Origin: Streptomyces sp. NRRL F-6131
Lineage (GTDB): Bacteria; Actinomycetota; Actinomycetes; Streptomycetales; Streptomycetaceae
DNA: 64,000 bases
Assembly (NCBI GenBank): GCA_000719695.1
Contig: JOHN01000017.1
Location: 124,001 to 188,000 of the forward strand
Direction of reading: 5' to 3'
Shown here: positions 1 through 8,653 of the stretch, in pieces
Position numbering within the stretch: the first letter of the stretch is position 1
Layout: each line of letters starts with the position of its first letter
Translations under genes and position numbers: made by a program
Notes under the pieces: model-generated
Told to the model about the DNA's origin: nothing
The model's database searches: none
Seen by the model: the letters and a program-made list of their open reading frames with translations, nothing else

Positions 1-1
1 C

Positions 2-1069
2 AACCTGCCGCTCGGCGCCGTCGCGCTCGCGGTCGTCGTCGTCACCCTGAAGCTGCCGAAGGTCCGCAGCACGGCCCGGATCGACTACCTGGGCGCACTG
101 CTGCTCACCACCGGCATCACCGCGCTCACCCTGATCACCACCTGGGGCGGCCAGGAGTACGCCTGGGGCTCGAAGCAGATCCTCGGTCTGACCGCGCTGG
201 CCGCGGCCACGCTGATCGGCTTCTGCTACGTGGAGCAGCGGGTCGAGGAGCCGATGCTCCCGCTCTCGCTGTTCAAGAACCTGAACTTCACCCTGGTCTC
301 GATCATCGGCTTCGTGGTCGGCTTCGTGATGTTCGGCTCCACCGTCTTCCTGCCGCTCTACCAGCAGACCGTGCAGGGCGCCTCGGCGACCAACTCCGGG
401 CTGCTGCTGATGCCGATGATGTTCGGCATGCTGGTGATCTCGCTGGTGGTCGGCCAGGCCGTGACCAAGACCGGCAAGTACCGGATCTACCCGATCATCG
501 GCACCGTCGTGATGACCGCCGGCATGGTGCTGCTCTCGACCCTCTCCACCGACACCTCGGGCTTCACCTCCGCCTGCTGGATGGTGGTGCTCGGTGCCGG
601 CATGGGCTTCCTGATGCAGATCACCATGCTGGTCGCGCAGAACAGCGTCGAGCTCAAGGACATGGGTGTGGCCAGCTCCACCGCCACCCTGTTCCGCACC
701 ATCGGCGGCTCGTTCGGTGTGGCGCTGTTCGGCGCGCTGTTCAACAGCCGGGTCACCGAGACCATGAACGAGCGGCTCGGTTCGGCCGCCGGGGCGGGCG
801 GCTCGCAGGGCGGCGACCCGGCCCAGCTGAGCCCGGCCGCGCTCAAGGCGCTGCCCGCGCCGGTGCAGGACGCCTACCACCACGCGGTGGCCAACGGCAT
901 GCACACCGTCTTCCTGTGGGGTGCGGCCGCCGCCGTGATCGCGGTCGCCGCCGCGGTCTTCATGCGGGAGGTGCCGCTGCGCGGCGCCGGCACCCCGCCG
1001 GCCGACGGCAAGGACGGCGAGGCCGGGAAGGGCGCCGCGCCCGACACCGTCGAGGCCGTCGCGATCTGA
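2..1069 (+). CDS. MFS drug exporter, DHA2 (EmrB/QacA) family, 5' partial
   Basis: C-terminal 355 residues of a 14-helix proton-driven exporter; the gene begins before the window, and the frame is open from base 2. Hydrophobic helices alternate with short charged loops. The segment after the first in-window helix (KVRSTARIDYLGALLLTTG) and the VEQRVEEPMLPLSLF stretch before the next helix are characteristic of DHA2 transporters, as is the late motif VASSTATLFRTIGGSFGVAL. The tail after the last helix is Gly/Ala/Asp-rich and presumably cytoplasmic. The substrate cannot be inferred. The stop lies at the start of a tandem repeat and about 90 bp before a strong hairpin terminator, so this is the last gene of its transcript. 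Confidence 0.9.
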   Translation, partial: NLPLGAVALAVVVVTLKLPKVRSTARIDYLGALLLTTGITALTLITTWGGQEYAWGSKQILGLTALAAATLIGFCYVEQRVEEPMLPLSLFKNLNFTLVSIIGFVVGFVMFGSTVFLPLYQQTVQGASATNSGLLLMPMMFGMLVISLVVGQAVTKTGKYRIYPIIGTVVMTAGMVLLSTLSTDTSGFTSACWMVVLGAGMGFLMQITMLVAQNSVELKDMGVASSTATLFRTIGGSFGVALFGALFNSRVTETMNERLGSAAGAGGSQGGDPAQLSPAALKALPAPVQDAYHHAVANGMHTVFLWGAAAAVIAVAAAVFMREVPLRGAGTPPADGKDGEAGKGAAPDTVEAVAI

Positions 1070-1140
1070 CGCGACCCGACGCGGTCTGACGCGACCCGAC
1101 GCGGTCTGACGCGACCCGACGCGGTCCGACGCGGTCCGTC
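1061..1140. repeat. 20-bp tandem repeat over the MFS stop codon
   Basis: About four units of gcggtctgacgcgacccgac, the first and last diverged. The first unit includes the TGA of the MFS gene, and the copies continue up to the terminator. In-register expansion would not alter the protein because the stop is in the first unit. Confidence 0.85.
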
Positions 1141-1158
1141 GCCGGAGCAACGGAACAG

Positions 1159-1203
1159 CGCGAAGGCCCCCGCTCGCCGTACCGGCGGGCGGGGGCCTTC
1201 GCG
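1159..1203. terminator. Hairpin terminator after the MFS gene
   Basis: Arms of 21 bp (1159-1179 and 1183-1203) pair throughout with one G-U wobble and enclose a 3-nt loop. No T-run follows, as is usual in streptomycetes. It lies between the rightward MFS gene and the leftward mutY, so it probably works in both directions. Confidence 0.85.
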
Positions 1204-1265
1204 GTGCTCCGGCGGGCGCGCCGGGCGGGCCCTGACGGCCGGTCCCGTGCCCGGCCCGGCGGCCG

Positions 1266-2252
1266 CTACTGCGGCAGCCGGTAGACGCCCTGCTCGACCG
1301 GTTCGACCAGGCCGTCGGCGACCAGCCCGTCCAGGGCCCGGGCCCGCTGCACGGCGTCCGGCCAGACCGCGTCGAGCCGGGCCTGCGGCACCTCGCCGTG
1401 GGCCTCACGGAGCACCGCGAGCAGCTTGCCGCGCACCTGCCGGTCGGTGCCCTCGTAGGACTGGCCGCGCCGGGCCGGGCCCTCGTACGGCGGGCGTCCG
1501 GCCCGCTGCCAGGCGCAGGAGGTGAACAGCGGGCAGTCCCCGCACTCCGGGCCGCGGGCCGTGCAGACCAGGGCGCCCAGTTCCATCACGGCGACCGCCC
1601 AGGTGGCGGCCGTCCGGTCGGCCTCGGGCAGCAGCGCGGTCGCGGTCCGCCGTTCGGCCGCCGTGGTGGCCTGCGCCGGGTACTCCACGCCGGTCACCGC
1701 GCGGGCGAACACCCGTCGGACGTTGGTGTCCAGCACCACGTGCCGCTGGCGGAAGGCGAAGGAGGCCACCGCGGCCGCGGTGTACTCGCCGACCCCGGGC
1801 AACGAGAGCAGGGTCGCGTGGTCGTCCGGGACCTCGCCGCCGTGCTCCTCGGTGATCGCCACCGCCGCCCCGTGCAGGCGCAGCGCCCGGCGCGGGTAGC
1901 CCAGTCGGCCCCACATCCGGACGGCCTCGCCGGGCGCCTCGGCGGCCAGGTCGGCCGGGGTCGGCCAGCGCTCCATCCAGGCCTGCCAGGCGGGCAGCAC
2001 GCGCTTCACCGGGGTCTGCTGGAGCATGAACTCGCTGACCATCACGGCCCAGGGCGAGGCGTCCGGCGTCCGCCAGGGCAGGTCGCGGGCGTTGGCCTCG
2101 TACCAGTCGAGGACGGTCGAGTGCAGGACCGGCAACGGGAGACCGAGCTTCGGCGTCGCGCCGGCGGTCGTGTCGGCGGTCGTGTCGGGGACCGGCGCCG
2201 CGACGGGGGTCGCGGGTGCGGGGAGGGCGGGGGTGACGGTGTTCGCAGCCAT
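1266..2252 (-). CDS. mutY: A/G-specific adenine DNA glycosylase MutY
   Basis: Removes adenine mispaired with 8-oxoguanine in base excision repair. The 328-residue protein has the HhH-GPD fold: catalytic Glu74 in SEFMLQQTPV, the helix-hairpin-helix LPGVGEYTAAAV (151-162) and catalytic Asp175 in VVLDTNVRRVFAR. A [4Fe-4S] cluster motif C-x6-C-x2-C-x5-C uses Cys230, 237, 240 and 246. The chosen ATG gives MAANTV and a Pro/Ala/Thr-rich leader of about 35 residues before the conserved domain; a longer in-frame extension upstream has no conserved content. Family proteins often carry a C-terminal NUDIX-like domain; here the tail is short, about 80 residues, and looks like a winged-helix remnant. It is divergent from the next gene. 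Confidence 0.93.
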   Translation of the reverse strand: MAANTVTPALPAPATPVAAPVPDTTADTTAGATPKLGLPLPVLHSTVLDWYEANARDLPWRTPDASPWAVMVSEFMLQQTPVKRVLPAWQAWMERWPTPADLAAEAPGEAVRMWGRLGYPRRALRLHGAAVAITEEHGGEVPDDHATLLSLPGVGEYTAAAVASFAFRQRHVVLDTNVRRVFARAVTGVEYPAQATTAAERRTATALLPEADRTAATWAVAVMELGALVCTARGPECGDCPLFTSCAWQRAGRPPYEGPARRGQSYEGTDRQVRGKLLAVLREAHGEVPQARLDAVWPDAVQRARALDGLVADGLVEPVEQGVYRLPQ

Positions 2253-2434
2253 GGCCCTTCGATCCTCCCACGCCCGGGGCGGGCGCCGAAGCGGATCATG
2301 GAACTCCGTTTCAGCGCGCAAAACGCCCCATACGGCCTCGCCCGAACGGCGCAAATGGCGGATCATGTGAAGGAAGGGATGACTGTGCGGTGTTGGTGCG
2401 TCAAGGGGCACACACTGTCTCGTAGAGTTTGGGC

Positions 2435-3379
2435 GTGCCCTCTCTGCGTCAACCCGTAGGACCACTGCCGGCCTCGATCTACTGGCGCCGGCGCGTCGTC
2501 GTGCTCGTCGCCGCCGTCGCGGTCGCCGCGCTCGTCATCTGGCTGATGGCCGATCAGGGCGGGGGTGGCGACGGCGGGAAGGACAAGGCGGCGCAGGCCG
2601 TGCCGACCCAGTCCCAGAACCAGACGCCGGCCCAGACGATCACGCCGGGCGCCTCGCCGAGCGGACCGGCCAACAACTCCCGCCCGGGCGGCGGTGGCGG
2701 CAGCGCCTCGGGCGGCGCGGCGGGCGGCTCCGGCGGCGACGTCAGCCTGAGCACCGGCGGCACGACCGGCGGCGGCGCCAACCCGGCACCCGCCCCCGGC
2801 GGAACGGCGGCGGGCGGCACCGGCGGTGGCGCCTCGACCGGCGGTGCCCCGGCCGGCACGGGCGGCGGCACCGGCGGGACCACCGGCGGCGGCTCCACGG
2901 GAGGCGGCTCCACGGGAGGCGGCTCCACGGGCGGCCAGCCCGCGGTGAACACCCCCGAGATCATGGCCCTGCCGATCTGCGCCTCCTCCCAGCTGACGCT
3001 CAATCTGGCCGGTACCCAGAACGCCTACCAGCCCAAGGACAAGCCCAAGCTGGCGCTGACCATCAACAACTCCTCCGGCACCACCTGCCGGGTGGACCTG
3101 GGCCGGACCGCCTCCGCGATCACCGTCACCGCCAGCAACGGCGAGCGCATCTGGTCCTCCGGCGACTGCCCGGCCGACCGGAACAGCACCTGGGTCCAGC
3201 TCCCCGCCAACGGCGGGCTGACCGAGACCTTCGGCTGGGACCGGGTCCGCAGCAAGCCGCAGTGCGCGACCGCCGACCCGGCGCCCGCCCCGGTCGGCAC
3301 CTACCTGGTGGTCGCCGACCTCACCGGCCTCTCCGGCGGCCAGGCCTCGGCCCGCTCCTCGATCCGCCTGGAGAACTGA
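2435..3379 (+). CDS. Membrane-anchored protein with Gly/Thr/Ser-rich linker, unknown function
   Basis: 314 residues starting MPSLRQPVGPLPASIYWRRR, then one hydrophobic helix (about residues 21-42, Val/Ala-rich) with no cleavage site, so probably a type II membrane protein with an outside C-terminus. A Gly/Ser/Thr/Pro low-complexity linker (about 45-165) includes GGGSTGGGSTGGGSTGG. A C-terminal domain of about 145 residues has three or more Cys and beta-type sequence that resembles small extracytoplasmic Streptomyces domains. A TAGAGT -10-like hexamer at 2423-2428, about 17 bp after GTCAAG, would place +1 near the GTG at 2435, and there is no Shine-Dalgarno sequence, suggesting a leaderless mRNA. 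Function unknown; the gene sits between mutY and disA. Confidence 0.8.
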   Translation: MPSLRQPVGPLPASIYWRRRVVVLVAAVAVAALVIWLMADQGGGGDGGKDKAAQAVPTQSQNQTPAQTITPGASPSGPANNSRPGGGGGSASGGAAGGSGGDVSLSTGGTTGGGANPAPAPGGTAAGGTGGGASTGGAPAGTGGGTGGTTGGGSTGGGSTGGGSTGGQPAVNTPEIMALPICASSQLTLNLAGTQNAYQPKDKPKLALTINNSSGTTCRVDLGRTASAITVTASNGERIWSSGDCPADRNSTWVQLPANGGLTETFGWDRVRSKPQCATADPAPAPVGTYLVVADLTGLSGGQASARSSIRLEN

Positions 3380-3408
3380 GACCGGACCGCCCTCCCCCGA
3401 CGGCACGA

Positions 3409-3442
3409 AGAGGCCCGGACCGCTCAGGCGGTCCGGGCCTCT
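3409..3442. terminator. Bidirectional hairpin terminator
   Basis: Perfect 15-bp arms agaggcccggaccgc (3409-3423) and its complement (3428-3442) with loop TCAG, placed between two convergent genes. Confidence 0.88.
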
Positions 3443-3502
3443 CGGCGTCCGGCGCGGGTCCGGCACGGCGTCCGGCGCGGCGGCCGGGCGGTGCGGGACC
3501 AC

Positions 3503-4609
3503 TCAGACGTAGCGCTCCAGGATGGACGATTCAGCAAGCCGGGACAGGCCCTCGCGGACCGAGCGGGCCCGGGTCTCGCCGACGCCCTCGACCGTCTGCA
3601 GGTCGTCGATGCTGGCGGCCAGCAGCTTCTGCAGCCCGCCGAAGTGCTCCACCAGTCGCTCTATCACCGTGTTGGGCAGTCGCGGGATCTTGGCCAGCAG
3701 CCGGTAGCCGCGCGGCGAGACCGCCGAGTCCAGCGACTCCGGCGTGCCCGAGTAGCCGAGCGCCTTGGCCACCGTCTGGAGGTCGAGCAGCTCGGCGTGG
3801 GTCAGCGCCTCCAGGTCGGCCAGCACCTCGGTGACGGTCCGGCCCTTCTTGGCGGCGCGCTCCGGGAAGTAGTCGCGGGCGACCAGCTCGCGCTCCGGCT
3901 CCACGCCCGCGATCAGCTCGTCCAGCTGCAGCGAGAGCAGTCGGCCGTCGATGCCGAGTTCCAGCACGTAGCCGGCGATCTCGGTGGCGATCAGCCGGAC
4001 CATCTCCAGTCGCTGGGCGACGGCGGTGACGTCCCGGACCGTCACCAGGTCCTCGATCTCCAGCGCGGAGAGCGTGCCCGCCACCTCGTCCAGGCGCAGC
4101 TTGTAGCGCTCCAGGGTGGCCAGCGCCTGGTTGGCGCGGGACAGCACGGTGGTGGAGTCCTCCAGCACCCGGCGGGTGCCGTTGACGTACATGGCGATCA
4201 GCCGCATCGAGTGCGAGACGGCGACCACCGGGAAGCCGGTCTGCCGGTTGACCCGTTCGGCGGTGCGGTGGCGGGTGCCGGTCTCGTCGGTCGGGATGGT
4301 GGAGTCCGGCATCAGGTGGACGCCGGCCCGGACGATCTTGGTGATGTCCTTGTCCAGCACCACGGCGCCGTCGAGCTTGCACAGCTCGCGCAGCCGGGTC
4401 GCGGTGAACTCGACGTCGAGCACGAAACCGCCGGTGCAGATCGGTTCGACGGTCTTGTCGAAACCGAGCACGATCAGACCGCCGGTGTTGGCCCGGAGCA
4501 CCCGCTCCAGACCGTCACGCAGTGCGGTGCCGGGGGCGATGGCGGTGAGGGAGGCCCGCAGCAGGGCCTCCTCGCGGGAGGACTTGTCCGCCCGGTCGCT
4601 GGCTGCCAC
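3503..4609 (-). CDS. disA: DNA-integrity scanning diadenylate cyclase DisA
   Basis: Makes c-di-AMP from two ATP and scans DNA for branched structures. 368 residues. The N-terminal DAC domain carries the DGA motif (KLDGAVVLD, Asp80) and the RHR motif (GTRHRTAERV, 113-115) for nucleotide binding. A central helical domain links to a C-terminal RuvA-like HhH2 domain (SIDDLQTVEGVGETRARSV, about 330-350). The length is normal for the family. The ATG follows a GGAG on the minus strand. It lies just downstream of radA in the same direction, separated by 142 bp. In Bacillus, RadA/Sms and DisA interact during recombination-intermediate processing, so shared function is likely here by inference. In streptomycetes c-di-AMP also controls osmotic balance. 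Confidence 0.96.
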   Translation of the reverse strand: MAASDRADKSSREEALLRASLTAIAPGTALRDGLERVLRANTGGLIVLGFDKTVEPICTGGFVLDVEFTATRLRELCKLDGAVVLDKDITKIVRAGVHLMPDSTIPTDETGTRHRTAERVNRQTGFPVVAVSHSMRLIAMYVNGTRRVLEDSTTVLSRANQALATLERYKLRLDEVAGTLSALEIEDLVTVRDVTAVAQRLEMVRLIATEIAGYVLELGIDGRLLSLQLDELIAGVEPERELVARDYFPERAAKKGRTVTEVLADLEALTHAELLDLQTVAKALGYSGTPESLDSAVSPRGYRLLAKIPRLPNTVIERLVEHFGGLQKLLAASIDDLQTVEGVGETRARSVREGLSRLAESSILERYV

Positions 4610-4751
4610 GTGACTCCTCCGGTCGACCCCGTACCGCGCGCCTCGTGCGGGGGGCGCCGGCCTGCGGTCTGTTGCTCTGTCGCTTAGTACTGCCTTATCA
4701 CCAATGAGACAGGGGAAAGTCTAACTGCGTGCGGCAACGACAGGGCTTGGG

Positions 4752-6251
4752 TCAGTGCAGTTCGTCGGAGTCGAGCGGCTCCCACCCCTCCATGAGCTCC
4801 TCGGCGTGGGCCACCGGCCGGGGCGCGCGGGGGGCCGGCGGCGCCGACGGTGCCTCACCCTTCGGCTTCGCGGCGGCCCGGCGACGCCCCGGGATCGCCC
4901 GCAGCGCCTCGCCGATGTCCGACACCTCGACCACCTTCATGCCGGGCGGGACCTTGCCCGGGTCCGGCGGGACGAGCGCGTGGGTGAAGCCCAACCGGTG
5001 CGCCTCGGCCAGGCGTCGCTGCACACCCGTCACCCGCCGCACCTCGCCCGCCAGGCCGACCTCGCCGATCGCGACCAGGTTGCTGGGCAGCGGGGTGTCC
5101 GAGGAGGAGCTGGCCACCGCGAGGGCGATCGCGAGGTCCGCCGAGGGCTCGGAGAGCTTCACGCCGCCGACGGTCGCGGTGTAGATGTCCTGCTTGCCCA
5201 GCTTCACCCCGCCGTGCCGCTCGACCACGGCGAGGATCATCGCGATCCGGGGCGACTCCAGGCCGGAGGTCGTCCGGCGCGGCGAGGGGATCTGCGAATC
5301 CACCATCAGCGCCTGCACCTCGGCCACCAGGGGCCGCTTGCCCTCCAGGGTGACGGTCAGGCACGTCCCCGGCACCGGCTTGTCACGCCTGGTCAGGAAG
5401 AGGCCCGACGGGTCGGCCAGGCCCTCGATGCCCTCGTCGTGCAGCTCGAAGCAGCCGACCTCGTCGGTCGCGCCGTACCGGTTCTTGACCCCGCGGATGA
5501 TCCGCAGCCGGGCGTGCCGGTCCCCCTCGAAGCTCAGCACGACGTCCACCAGGTGCTCCAGCAGACGCGGGCCGGCGATCTGGCCGTCCTTGGTGACGTG
5601 GCCGACCAGCAGGGTGGCCATGCCGCGGTCCTTGGAGGCCCGGATCAGCGCGTTCGCCACCTCGCGGACCTGGGCCGGGCCGCCGGGCGCGCCGTCCAGC
5701 TCGGCGGAGGCGATGGTCTGCACCGAGTCCAGGATCAGCAGGCCGGGGTTGACCGCCTCGATGTGGCCGAGGACGGCGCCGAGGTCCGACTCGGCGGCCA
5801 GGTAGAGGTGCTCGGAGAGCGCGTTGATCCGGTCGGCGCGCAGCCGCACCTGGCCCGCCGACTCCTCGCCGGTGACGTAGAGCGTGCGGTGCCGGTCACT
5901 GGCCGCCTTGGCCGCGACGTCCAGCAGCAGGGTGGACTTGCCGACGCCGGGCTCGCCCGCCAGCAGCACCACGGCGCCCGGGACCAGGCCGCCGCCGAGC
6001 ACCCGGTCCAGCTCCGGCACACCGGTGGAGCGGGCCGTCGCCACCTGGCCGTCCACCTGGGCGATCGGGCGGGCGGGCGCGCTGACCGGGCCAGCGGCGG
6101 TGGTCCGGATCGGCACCGCGCCGTACTCCTCGACCGTGCCCCAGGCGTTGCACTCCGGGCAGCGGCCGACCCACTTGGGCAGCTGGTTGCCGCACTCGGT
6201 GCAGCGGTAGGCCGGGCGCGGCTTGGCGGTGGTCTTGGTACGGGCAGCCAT
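4752..6251 (-). CDS. radA: DNA repair protein RadA (Sms)
   Basis: RecA-like ATPase that helps process recombination intermediates by branch migration. 499 residues: N-terminal four-Cys zinc finger (Cys17, 20, 31, 34), Walker A GEPGVGKST (99-107), Walker B LLILDSV (171-177), the family-specific KNRYG motif (256-260) and a Lon-protease-like C-terminal domain. The ATG encodes MAARTKTT; the frame remains open upstream but that extension is Pro/Gly-rich and unlike RadA. The last 50 residues are Pro/Ala-rich. The gene precedes disA, and a divergent gene begins 224 bp upstream. Confidence 0.95.
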   Translation of the reverse strand: MAARTKTTAKPRPAYRCTECGNQLPKWVGRCPECNAWGTVEEYGAVPIRTTAAGPVSAPARPIAQVDGQVATARSTGVPELDRVLGGGLVPGAVVLLAGEPGVGKSTLLLDVAAKAASDRHRTLYVTGEESAGQVRLRADRINALSEHLYLAAESDLGAVLGHIEAVNPGLLILDSVQTIASAELDGAPGGPAQVREVANALIRASKDRGMATLLVGHVTKDGQIAGPRLLEHLVDVVLSFEGDRHARLRIIRGVKNRYGATDEVGCFELHDEGIEGLADPSGLFLTRRDKPVPGTCLTVTLEGKRPLVAEVQALMVDSQIPSPRRTTSGLESPRIAMILAVVERHGGVKLGKQDIYTATVGGVKLSEPSADLAIALAVASSSSDTPLPSNLVAIGEVGLAGEVRRVTGVQRRLAEAHRLGFTHALVPPDPGKVPPGMKVVEVSDIGEALRAIPGRRRAAAKPKGEAPSAPPAPRAPRPVAHAEELMEGWEPLDSDELH

Positions 6252-6475
6252 GCGGTCACCGTAGCGCCCGGGTACGACAACGCGGGGGCCGGCCGGGCCG
6301 GGAGCGGGACGCCGGGGTGGGGAGCCGGGTGCGGGAGCCGGGTGCGGGGGTGAGGAGCGGACGGTGCCCCCCTTCCCGGCTCCCGGTCCACGAATGAGCG
6401 ATGTTGTTACCCGAAAGAAGTACAACCGGGCGGAATGACCCGGGTCGGGCCCGCGCCGTCTCTACCGTCGGACGG

Positions 6476-8542
6476 GTGACGACGAGTACCGAAGGGCCGC
6501 GCGACGCCGTCCTCGCGGCGTACGAGCGACAGGTCGACGGCCTCTTCACCTACTGCCTCTCGGTGCTGTGCGAGCACGAGGCCGCCGCGTCCGCCCTGCG
6601 GGAGGTCCGCGAGCTGGCGGTCCGGCACGGCTCCCGGCTGGCCGAGCCGGGGCTGCTCCGGGCCTGGCTGTACTCGCTGGCCCGGTACTGCTGCCTGCGG
6701 CGGCTGGCGGACGGGCCGGTGACCGGAACGGGCGCCGGAGCGGCGGGCGGCGGCCCGACGGGCGTGGTGGGCGCGGCGAGCGGCGGGGCGGCCCGGTCGA
6801 CCGGGCCGACCGGGGTGACCGGGGTGACCGGGGTGACCGGTGAGGGCCGGGACGGCGGCGCGGAGGCGGTCCGGCGGCGGCGCGAACTGGCCTCGCTGGC
6901 CTGGCCCGAGGCGGCCGGCACCGGTCCCGAGCAGCGCGAGGCGCTGGAGCTGGCGGTCCGCCACCGGCTCAGCCCGATCGAGGTCGCCGCCGTCCTGGGG
7001 CAGCCGTTCGACACCGTCCGGGTGCTGCTCGCCACCGCGCGGGCCGAGGTCGACCGGACCAGGGCCGCCCTGCTGGTGCTCGGTGTCGGCAGCTGCCCGG
7101 AGCTGGACCGGCTCGGCGGCGCCGGCGCGGAGAGCTGGCGGGACTGGGTGCTCGGCCCGGCGCTCCGCCGCGAACTCGTGCAGCACGTGGTGGACTGCCC
7201 GACCTGCCGGGGCACGGCGGAGCGGGTGGCGGGCGAGGTGCCGGAGGGCCCGGGGCTGTCCGGGCTGCCGGTGCTCGCCGCTCCGGACGGGGCGGCCGGC
7301 GCGGCCGGAGCGCCCGGGGTGGCCGGGGTGTCGGCGGGGAGCGTGGGGTTCCTGCCCCCGCCCGCGCGGGAGCGGGCCGGACGGCGGGCGGGCGCACCGG
7401 TGCCGGTGACCGAGCCGGGGCTCCGCTTCGACCAGGGCGGCTTCCCCCGGCACCGCGCGCCGGACTCCGGGCGCGGGCCGACCGTGCGCCGGCGGGTGGT
7501 GACCACCGGGGTGCTGGCCGCCGTCCTGGCGGCGCCGGTCGTCGCCCTCTGGGCCGGGCACCGCGGCGGTGGCGGGCCGGGAGCGGCGGCGGCGGTCTCC
7601 TCCGTCCGGGTCGAGGAGGACGGCCGCCCGACAGTCCGACGGCCCGGCGGTCCGGCGGACGGCCCGGCGGGCGGGGCCGTGGACGCCGAGGCGCTCGGTG
7701 CCGTGATCGGCGCGACGGGCGGCACCGACGATCGCGGCGGGGCGGCGGGGCGCGGCGGCCCGGCGGTGGTCGGGATGGAGCTCGCCGGAGCGGGTCCGCT
7801 CGGTGCAGAAACGTTGCTGCCCGGGATCCAGGGCCCGCTGATCCCGGTCCCGGCTCATGGCGCGACACCGCTCGGCAGCCCCACCCTGGTCGCGGCCCCC
7901 GCGGGCGGCGCGGCGACCGGGCCGTCCGGCCCCGGCACCCCCGGGAGCGGCGCGCCCGTGCCGTCCGGCCTGCTGACCGTCGAAGCGGGCGAGTACGGCA
8001 ACCGGACGGTGCTCACCCTCACCAACTCGGGCGGCACCGAGATCCGCTGGCACGCCGTGGTGGACGCGTCCTGGCTGCGGCTCAGCCGGGACTCCGGGAC
8101 GCTCGCGCCCGGGCAGCGGATCACGGTCATCGTCAGCGTCGACGAGGACCTCGCCCCCGCGACCCGCTGGACCGCCCGGATCGCGCTGCCGCCCTCGCAG
8201 GCCGTGGTCACGCTGGAGGGCGGACCGCAGCACCGCGGCGGGTCCACCTCGGCGCCGGCCGAGCCCGGCACCGCCGAACCGACCACCACGCCGGGCCCCA
8301 CCCCCACCGGCGGGCCGACCCCGTCCGGCACCCCGTCCCCGAGCGGACCCCCGACCGGCACGCCGACGCCCACCGCCCCGGCGACCGCCGGTCCGACGCC
8401 GACCGCGGGCCCGACGACCGGCCCGCCCGCGCCGACCGGCACGCCGACGGCGGCCCCGACGGCTTCGGCGACCCCGACGGCGTCCCCGTCCACCCCCGCT
8501 CCGGCGGGCCCGTCCGATTCCGCGAGCCCGTCCCCGCACTGA
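6476..8542 (+). CDS. Sigma-factor-like membrane protein with BACON domain
   Basis: 688 residues from GTG 6476. N-terminus: sigma-70 region 2-like helices and, at about 158-200, a region 4-like helix-turn-helix (LSPIEVAAVLGQPFDTVRVL), split by a Gly/Ala/Thr insert. An H-x3-DCPTC element (about 237-244) recalls the Zn-binding anti-sigma fold. One transmembrane helix lies near 338-360. Outside the membrane a BACON-type Ig-like domain (about 498-580, with LTNSGGTEIRWHAVVD) is followed by a Pro/Thr/Ser tail of about 100 residues that may span the cell wall. This architecture recurs beside radA-disA in streptomycetes, to my knowledge without an assigned function. The arrangement suggests a transmembrane signalling protein rather than a free sigma factor. 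A 9-bp tandem repeat (6811-6840) encodes TGVTGVTGVTG. Confidence 0.78.
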   Translation: MTTSTEGPRDAVLAAYERQVDGLFTYCLSVLCEHEAAASALREVRELAVRHGSRLAEPGLLRAWLYSLARYCCLRRLADGPVTGTGAGAAGGGPTGVVGAASGGAARSTGPTGVTGVTGVTGEGRDGGAEAVRRRRELASLAWPEAAGTGPEQREALELAVRHRLSPIEVAAVLGQPFDTVRVLLATARAEVDRTRAALLVLGVGSCPELDRLGGAGAESWRDWVLGPALRRELVQHVVDCPTCRGTAERVAGEVPEGPGLSGLPVLAAPDGAAGAAGAPGVAGVSAGSVGFLPPPARERAGRRAGAPVPVTEPGLRFDQGGFPRHRAPDSGRGPTVRRRVVTTGVLAAVLAAPVVALWAGHRGGGGPGAAAAVSSVRVEEDGRPTVRRPGGPADGPAGGAVDAEALGAVIGATGGTDDRGGAAGRGGPAVVGMELAGAGPLGAETLLPGIQGPLIPVPAHGATPLGSPTLVAAPAGGAATGPSGPGTPGSGAPVPSGLLTVEAGEYGNRTVLTLTNSGGTEIRWHAVVDASWLRLSRDSGTLAPGQRITVIVSVDEDLAPATRWTARIALPPSQAVVTLEGGPQHRGGSTSAPAEPGTAEPTTTPGPTPTGGPTPSGTPSPSGPPTGTPTPTAPATAGPTPTAGPTTGPPAPTGTPTAAPTASATPTASPSTPAPAGPSDSASPSPH
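6811..6840. repeat. 9-bp in-frame tandem repeat
   Basis: Three copies of cggggtgac read as Thr-Gly-Val in the linker of the BACON-domain protein. Length changes would stay in frame. Confidence 0.8.
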
Positions 8543-8565
8543 ATCGGGGCGGGGACGGGCTCGCG
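8521..8565 (+). terminator. Terminator whose loop contains the stop codon
   Basis: Perfect 17-bp arms (8521-8537 and 8549-8565) enclose an 11-nt loop, and the TGA of the BACON-protein gene (8540-8542) lies in that loop. The left arm encodes the last residues of the protein. Confidence 0.85.
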
Positions 8566-8580
8566 GGGTCGGTTCGGCCG

Positions 8581-8653
8581 GCCCGGTCAGGTGGCCCGGG
8601 CGGTCAGGTGACCGGCCCGGTCAGCTGGACAGGCCCGGTCAGGTGGACAGGCC
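8581..8653. repeat. Short imperfect direct repeats
   Basis: About four copies of a unit like gcccggtcaggtggac, spaced 15-18 bp, between the terminator and the 3' end of the leftward GAP-family gene and entering its last codons. Confidence 0.6.

Noticed and set aside
6252..6425. N-terminal extension of RadA to 6425
   Set aside because: The added residues are Pro/Gly/Arg-rich and the family begins just before the zinc finger; the ATG at 6251 fits.
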